Part shown: piece by piece, positions 60,141 to 64,000 of the stretch
Numbering within the stretch: position 1 is the first letter of the stretch
Layout of the letters: each line of letters starts with the position of its first letter
Source: CAYSUS01 sp964434165
GTDB lineage: Bacteria > Planctomycetota > Planctomycetia > Pirellulales > Thermoguttaceae
DNA: 64,000 nucleotides
NCBI GenBank assembly: GCA_964434165.1
Contig: CAYSUS010000002.1
Coordinates: 80,931 to 144,930, forward strand
Reading direction: 5' to 3'
Translations under genes and position numbers: made by a program
Notes under the pieces: model-generated
Databases searched by the model: none
The model's input: only the letters and a program-made list of their open reading frames with translations
What the model was told of the DNA's origin: nothing

Positions 60141-60570
60141 AAAGTGCGAGGCATATTTCCCCTCGCGTGGGGAGCCTTTCAGGCCCGCAGGAGATCGTTC
60201 GAGACGCAACGGGATCGTGGCGGTCGGTCTGTGCGACCATGGCCGTTTGCCCGCGCCGTGGAGCCGTCCCGCGGGCTCCGGCGCCGCGGAGCCTCCGACG
60301 GGGTTCCGCTTTGGGGGCGATGGCTCTTGGCTGGGACGGACCGTCCGAGTATCGCGTGCAGGCGGCGACCGAGGGGGCCGTGCGGCCACCGCCCGAACGC
60401 TGGGGGGCACCGCAGCGGTCGCTCTCGCGGGCCGCCGAGGCCGGCCACTCCGGCCCGCGCGTGGCGGCCCGAGCAGGCTGGCCGTTGGAGGCGGCACCAG
60501 GAATCACACCCTCAGACTCCCGTTGCATCCCAGCCGCCCCTCGCCCGCACGAGGGGCGGCGTTTTCTTTG
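60141..60570 (+). ncRNA. Candidate structured non-coding RNA of about 430 nt
   Basis: No reading frame here has a start context, motif or bias I can support, yet the segment is bounded by a promoter-like site and a strong terminator. It holds many hairpins: GCGAGG/CCTCGC at 60146-60166; GGAGCC/GGCTCC-type alternatives near 60260; and a nested stem around 60450-60500, with GGGCCGCC/GGCGGCCC enclosing GGCCGG/CCGGCC. I compared it with RNase P RNA (no GAGGAAAGTCC), tmRNA (no TTCGAC 5' box or tag) and SRP RNA and found none. It is either a new RNA or a diverged known one. Confidence 0.45.
60533..60570 (+). terminator. strong intrinsic terminator
   Basis: GCCGCCCCTCG and CGAGGGGCGGC make a perfect 11-bp stem with a 6-nt loop, followed by GTTTTCTTTG. 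It has the form of a classical rho-independent terminator on the plus strand. Confidence 0.85.
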
Positions 60571-60653
60571 TGGGGCCGCCCATTCCGGGGAGCCGGCCCG
60601 CGGGTACAGAAGTCCCGCCCGAAAGCACGGGTTGTCGGGCTACGCGCTCTGGC

Positions 60654-60697
60654 GTGAAACCCGATTCCACGTCTCAATTCCTGAGATAGGGGTTCAC
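60654..60697 (+). promoter_or_regulatory. stem-loop that covers a Shine-Dalgarno-like site
   Basis: GTGAAACCC (60654-60662) pairs with GGGGTTCAC (60689-60697, one G-U), enclosing TCTCA/TGAGA (60672-60676/60682-60686). The second strand includes the AGGGG that would be the ribosome site of the small ORF at 60700. Confidence 0.4.
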
Positions 60698-60699
60698 CC

Positions 60700-60900
60700 G
60701 TGACGCGCCGTGCCGTGCGCTTCTCTGCGCCTGTGCTGGCCGGCACGTTCGTTGTGTCGGTTTGGCTGGCATCGCCTCCAATAGCCAGAAGCGAAACACG
60801 GCATGACGCGCCCCCCACCACACAGGTCAGGGCGCTCCAAGGATCGGACGGCACCCGCTCCCCCCTGCTCTACAAAGACGGCCCAATACCTGCGGCTTGA
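60700..60900 (+). CDS. Possible small secreted protein
   Basis: A 66-residue frame from GTG 60700, preceded by AGGGG at 7-8 bp. The N-terminus (RRAVRFSAPVLAGTFVVSVWLASPPIARSE) has two arginines, a hydrophobic core and a small-residue site at the end, like a signal peptide. The remainder is polar. Nothing else supports it, and no homologue is known to me. If real, it would be controlled by the stem-loop just before it. Confidence 0.3.
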   Translation: MTRRAVRFSAPVLAGTFVVSVWLASPPIARSETRHDAPPTTQVRALQGSDGTRSPLLYKDGPIPAA

Positions 60901-61374
60901 TCCCCCGCGGCGGTACGGCAGAATGTGGCTTAGGAACGTCTCCGTTCGGCCGAAGCGGGTCGGGCGGCAGCGTTTGGCTTTGAAGAGTCGCACGCCAGGC
61001 GGCCCAAGGGTATGAGCCATCAGCCCCCGGAATTGCGATCGGCCATATCCCTCGCAAGGCGGGTCCTTGCTGCAGTCTCGTCGCATGAATACAACGCAAG
61101 GGGGGTGCGACTGGAAAAACTCGCTTCGGTTGACCAACACACGGCCCAACGGCCCGGGCGCGTGATCGGCGCAAAGGGTTGCTCCGTAAGGGGAATATGG
61201 GTCCGCTACCCCGCCGACTTCGTCTGGAAGACGAGCGCCCCGGCGCGCCCGACAGCCCGCTTTCCAGAGGGGGTTTGGCGCCGCGGCCGGCGTCCCCGGG
61301 GGGACCTGCTGGTTCCCACGCGGCCTCGCGGAGCGTGGGAACGCGGGGACACCGCCGCGCGCCGGCCGCCATCG
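60901..61374. other. gene-poor stretch with a REP-like palindrome
   Basis: About 470 bp with no supported gene between the small ORF and the end of the glycyl-radical enzyme gene (which runs leftwards). The palindrome near 61312-61342 is the only clear structure. Confidence 0.5.
61312..61342. repeat. REP-like palindrome (GTTCCCACGC)
   Basis: GTTCCCACGC and GCGTGGGAAC form a perfect 10-bp stem with an 11-nt loop. Flanking GTCCCCG (from about 61292) and CGGGGAC (to about 61350) extend the pairing. Similar GTTCCCACGC palindromes are known as dispersed repeats in several bacterial groups. It lies 33 bp beyond the stop of the dehydratase gene, and may act as a terminator. Confidence 0.6.
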
Positions 61375-63741
61375 TCAGAGCGCCGCATGCTCGGTCCGGG
61401 CGATGATCTCTTCCTGCAATTCGGCGGAGAGGTCGCAGAAGTAGTCGCTGTAGCCGGCCACGCGCACGATCAGGCCGCGATGCTCCTCGGGCCGGTCGCG
61501 GGCCTGGCGGAGCGTTTCCGCGCGGACCACGTTGAACTGCATGTGGTGGCCGTCGAGCTTGAAGTAGCTTCGTACCAGGTGGGCCAGCTTGTCGATCCCG
61601 ACGTCGTCGCCCAGCAGGGCCGGCGTGAACTTCATGTTCAACAGCGTGCCGCCGGTCTTCAGGTGGTCCATCTTGGCGGCCGACCGGACCACGGCCGTGG
61701 GCCCGCGGCGGTCGGCCCCCTGCACCGGGGAGATGCCCTCGGAGACGGGGAGGCCCGCCTTGCGCCCGTCGGGCAGGGCCCCGGTCATCGAGCCGAAATA
61801 GACGTGGCACGTGGTCGGCAGCATCTCCACGCGATACTGCCCTCCCTTGCTATTGGGCCGGCCGTCGAGTTCCTCGACCAACAGGCGAAACGCCCGCACC
61901 ATGTGCCGGTCGGCCGCCTCGTCGTCGTTGCCGTACTTGGGCATTCGATGCACCAGGCGCTGGCGCAGCGGCTCGTGCCCGGCAAAATCGGCGTCGAGCG
62001 CGGCGACCAGGTCGTCCAGCGGCATGGCCCGGTCGCGAAACACGTGCGTTTCCACCGCGGCCAGGCAGTCGGTCAGGGTGCCGATCCCCACGAACTGCAC
62101 GTAGCTGTTGTTGTAGCGGGCGCCGCCGGCGTGGTAGTCCTTGCCGCGGCGGATGCAGTCGTCGGTAATCACGGAGAGAAAGGGGGCCGGCATCATGGCC
62201 GCGTACATCTGCTCGATGAGCTGGTTGCCGCGGAGCTTGACCTGGAGGAAGTGCCGAACCTGCGCGGCGAAGGCGTCGAACAGCCTGTCGGAAGATGCAA
62301 GCGATTCGGCCGCGCCCGTCTTCGGTCCGCGCTGCGCGCCGGTCCGCGGATCGACCCCGTCGTGGAGGGCCAGCTCGAGCGCCTTCGGCAGGTTGAAGTA
62401 GCCGGTGAGGATGTAGGCCTCCTTGCCGAAGGCCCCGGTCTCCACGCAGCCGCTGCACCCGCCGGCCCGGGCGTCTTCGAGCGACTTGCCCTGGCGGATC
62501 TGCTCCTGGACCACGGCGTCGGCGTTGAAGATCGACGGAAAGCCGTAGCCCTGGCGGATCACGCGCAAGGCGTGCTTGAGGAGTGCGTCGGGCGTTTTGC
62601 GGGAGAGCTGCAGGTTGCTGCTCGGCTGCAGGAGGTGCATCTGGTCGATGATCTCCAGCAGCATGTGCGAGAGCTCGTTGGAGCCGTCCGAGCCGTCGGC
62701 CAAGAGGCCGCCCAGGTTGATGTTGGCGAAGTCGGTGTACGTGCCGCTCTCGGCCGCGGTCACGCCGACCTTGGGCGGGGCCGGGTGGTTGTTGAACTTG
62801 ACGAAAAACGCCTCGAGCAGCTCCCGGGCCACGGTCGGCGTGAGCGTGCCCTCCTCGATCCCCTTGACGTAAAACGGCCACAGGTGCTGGTCCAGGTGGC
62901 CCGGGCTGAAGCTGTCCCAGCCGTTGAGCTCCGTGATCACCGCCAGGTGGCAGAACCAGTATGCCTGAAGCGCCTCGTGGAAGTCGCGCGGGGCCTGGGC
63001 CGGCACGCGCGAGCAGACCGCGGCGATCCGCTCCAGCTCCGCACGCCGCGCGGGGTCTGCCTCAGCGGCCGCCGTCTGCCGCGCGAGGTCCGCGTGGCGC
63101 CGGGCGAACCGCATCACCGCGTCGCAGGCGATGGCCATGGCCCGGAGCTGCTCGCGCTTGGCAAAGGCCTCAGGATCGCCGAGCAAGTCGAGCGCGGCGG
63201 TCGATTCGGCGATCTCCCGTTGGAAATCGACCAGGCCGCTGCGATAGATCTTGTCGTCGAGCACCGTGTGGCCAGGCGCCCGCTGCTCCATGAACTCGGT
63301 GAATACTCCGGCGTCGTACGCCGCGAGCCATTCGTCGTCCATGGTTTCGAAGATCCGGTCGCGCATGCTCCGGCCGCGCCAGTAGGGGATGATCTCCTCC
63401 TCGTACAGGCGCAGGCACTCCTTCGAGACGGCGTACCGGGTCTTGGGCCGCGAGTCGAGAATCCGCAGGTCCTCCAGGCTGTGGCAGGTCAGCTCGGGAT
63501 AGGTGGGCACGCTCTTGGGCTCGGGGCCCCGCTCGCCCACGATCAGCTCGTCCGGGCCGAGGTAGATCGTCTTGTGCTCGCACAGATGGTGGAACGATCT
63601 GGCGCGCATGACGGGCACGCTGTAGCGACCTTCATGGGCCCGATAGAACTCCGTGATCAGCCGAGCCCGTTCGGGCGAGACGCGGGGCTCCGCGTCGAGG
63701 CTCCTCTGTCGCAGTCGCGCCGTGCGGTCGTTCATTGGCAT
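61375..63741 (-). CDS. hypD: Glycyl-radical trans-4-hydroxy-L-proline dehydratase (HypD-type)
   Basis: A 788-residue glycyl-radical enzyme. The thiyl cysteine is Cys432 in GGCSGCVETG and the glycyl radical site is Gly763 in RVAGYSDYF. The sequence around TEFMEQRAPGHTVL, FGKEAYILTGYFNLPK, YGNDDEAADRHM and ISPVQGADRRGPTAV matches the trans-4-hydroxy-L-proline dehydratase of anaerobic gut bacteria, as I recall that family, rather than pyruvate formate-lyase. It removes water from hydroxyproline to give pyrroline-5-carboxylate. The activase stop overlaps this start (TAATG). A second ATG at 63735 has the better ribosome-site spacing. The symbol hypD is also used for an unrelated hydrogenase gene. 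Confidence 0.78.
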   Translation of the reverse strand: MPMNDRTARLRQRSLDAEPRVSPERARLITEFYRAHEGRYSVPVMRARSFHHLCEHKTIYLGPDELIVGERGPEPKSVPTYPELTCHSLEDLRILDSRPKTRYAVSKECLRLYEEEIIPYWRGRSMRDRIFETMDDEWLAAYDAGVFTEFMEQRAPGHTVLDDKIYRSGLVDFQREIAESTAALDLLGDPEAFAKREQLRAMAIACDAVMRFARRHADLARQTAAAEADPARRAELERIAAVCSRVPAQAPRDFHEALQAYWFCHLAVITELNGWDSFSPGHLDQHLWPFYVKGIEEGTLTPTVARELLEAFFVKFNNHPAPPKVGVTAAESGTYTDFANINLGGLLADGSDGSNELSHMLLEIIDQMHLLQPSSNLQLSRKTPDALLKHALRVIRQGYGFPSIFNADAVVQEQIRQGKSLEDARAGGCSGCVETGAFGKEAYILTGYFNLPKALELALHDGVDPRTGAQRGPKTGAAESLASSDRLFDAFAAQVRHFLQVKLRGNQLIEQMYAAMMPAPFLSVITDDCIRRGKDYHAGGARYNNSYVQFVGIGTLTDCLAAVETHVFRDRAMPLDDLVAALDADFAGHEPLRQRLVHRMPKYGNDDEAADRHMVRAFRLLVEELDGRPNSKGGQYRVEMLPTTCHVYFGSMTGALPDGRKAGLPVSEGISPVQGADRRGPTAVVRSAAKMDHLKTGGTLLNMKFTPALLGDDVGIDKLAHLVRSYFKLDGHHMQFNVVRAETLRQARDRPEEHRGLIVRVAGYSDYFCDLSAELQEEIIARTEHAAL

Positions 63742-64000
63742 TATCCCCCCGAATACACGTCAAGCCCCAGGGCGCGGAACGGCTCGGCCGCGCGGTCGAG
63801 CGCCTCCTCCGCAGCGTCGCCCGCCTCCGGGCCGGGTCCCGGCTCCGAAACGGGGCAGGCCTTGCCAACGCGCGACGCCTTGTGCGGCCCCAGGGCATGC
63901 AGCGGCAGGAGGTTCACTTGGCGCACCCCCCGCACCTGGGCGGCGAACCGGGCCAGGGCGTCGAGCTGCTCCGGGGCATCGTTGAAGCCGGGCACCACCG
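63741..64000 (-). CDS. Glycyl-radical activase, C-terminal part (truncated by window)
   Basis: The final 85 or so residues of a radical-SAM activating enzyme. It begins in view with MVPGFNDAPEQLDALARF, the VPG-(F/Y)-ND motif seen in the C-terminal half of pyruvate-formate-lyase activases, and QVNLLPLHALGPHK, the late part of the same fold. The CxxxCxxC cluster lies beyond the window. Its TAA overlaps the ATG of the dehydratase by one base (TAATG), so translation is coupled. Confidence 0.85.
   Translation of the reverse strand, partial: VVPGFNDAPEQLDALARFAAQVRGVRQVNLLPLHALGPHKASRVGKACPVSEPGPGPEAGDAAEEALDRAAEPFRALGLDVYSGG

Noticed and set aside
60141..60570. tmRNA, RNase P RNA or SRP RNA
   Set aside because: Signature strings (TTCGAC box with tag frame, GAGGAAAGTCC, SRP GNAR/GGAA loop context) were looked for and not found; the locus is left as an unassigned ncRNA.
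1..64000. CRISPR arrays, insertion sequences, prophage or integrase genes
   Set aside because: No repeat-spacer array, transposase (DDE or HUH), integrase or phage structural gene was recognised on either strand.

Overview
The window is about 64 kb of very GC-rich, gene-dense bacterial chromosome. Its gene content points to a planctomycete: membrane-anchored Ser/Thr kinases with an N-terminal leader ending in an ELFPAL motif and C-terminal TPR-like repeats, an FHA-kinase-ECF sigma cluster, a coiled-coil-tethered outer-membrane porin, a LamG/sialidase secreted protein and many large secreted proteins of unknown function. This assignment rests on family knowledge and not on a marker gene; no rRNA or tRNA was recognised.

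Layout. 1-8.1 kb: a truncated kinase-TPR gene, a divergent glycosyltransferase/lipoprotein pair, an Nramp-like transporter and a zinc peptidase, translationally coupled to an orphan Eco57I-type DNA methyltransferase (to 10.4 kb). 10.5-13.8 kb: glgC and a porin. 14-19.1 kb: an RND efflux pair. 19.2-26 kb: ApbE flavin transferase, DedA protein, a secreted unknown, a membrane-tethered trypsin-like protease and a beta-propeller protein. 26.1-27.7 kb: a two-gene ATPase/TOPRIM-like module, the best candidate for an under-described system. 27.7-28.9 kb: a CinA-adenylyltransferase fusion. 29.1-35.5 kb: a signalling cluster (coiled-coil, FHA, kinase, membrane protein, ECF sigma, zinc-finger protein). 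35.5-41.6 kb: divergent aguB against bioD, two different moeA genes (one fused to a substrate-binding domain) and an SDR-like gene. 42-45.7 kb: a URO-D-family protein, a membrane protein, two tandem mini membrane proteins and trkA. 45.9-59.8 kb: secreted and membrane proteins, isocitrate dehydrogenase, a DnaJ-like/LamG protein, a methyltransferase, a double sialidase, a phosphoesterase-hydrolase pair and a lone groES. 59.8-61.4 kb: a gene-poor stretch holding a probable structured non-coding RNA with its own promoter and terminator. 61.4-64 kb: a glycyl-radical hydroxyproline dehydratase coupled to its activase, which runs off the window.

Regulation. A recurrent promoter form is visible: TTGnnn, 16-18 bp, then TA(G/C)nnT or a close relative. 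It usually lies 30-95 bp before the start codon. At three genes the -10-like hexamer sits exactly 6 nt before the ATG, which implies leaderless mRNAs. Shine-Dalgarno motifs are present before many, but not all, genes.
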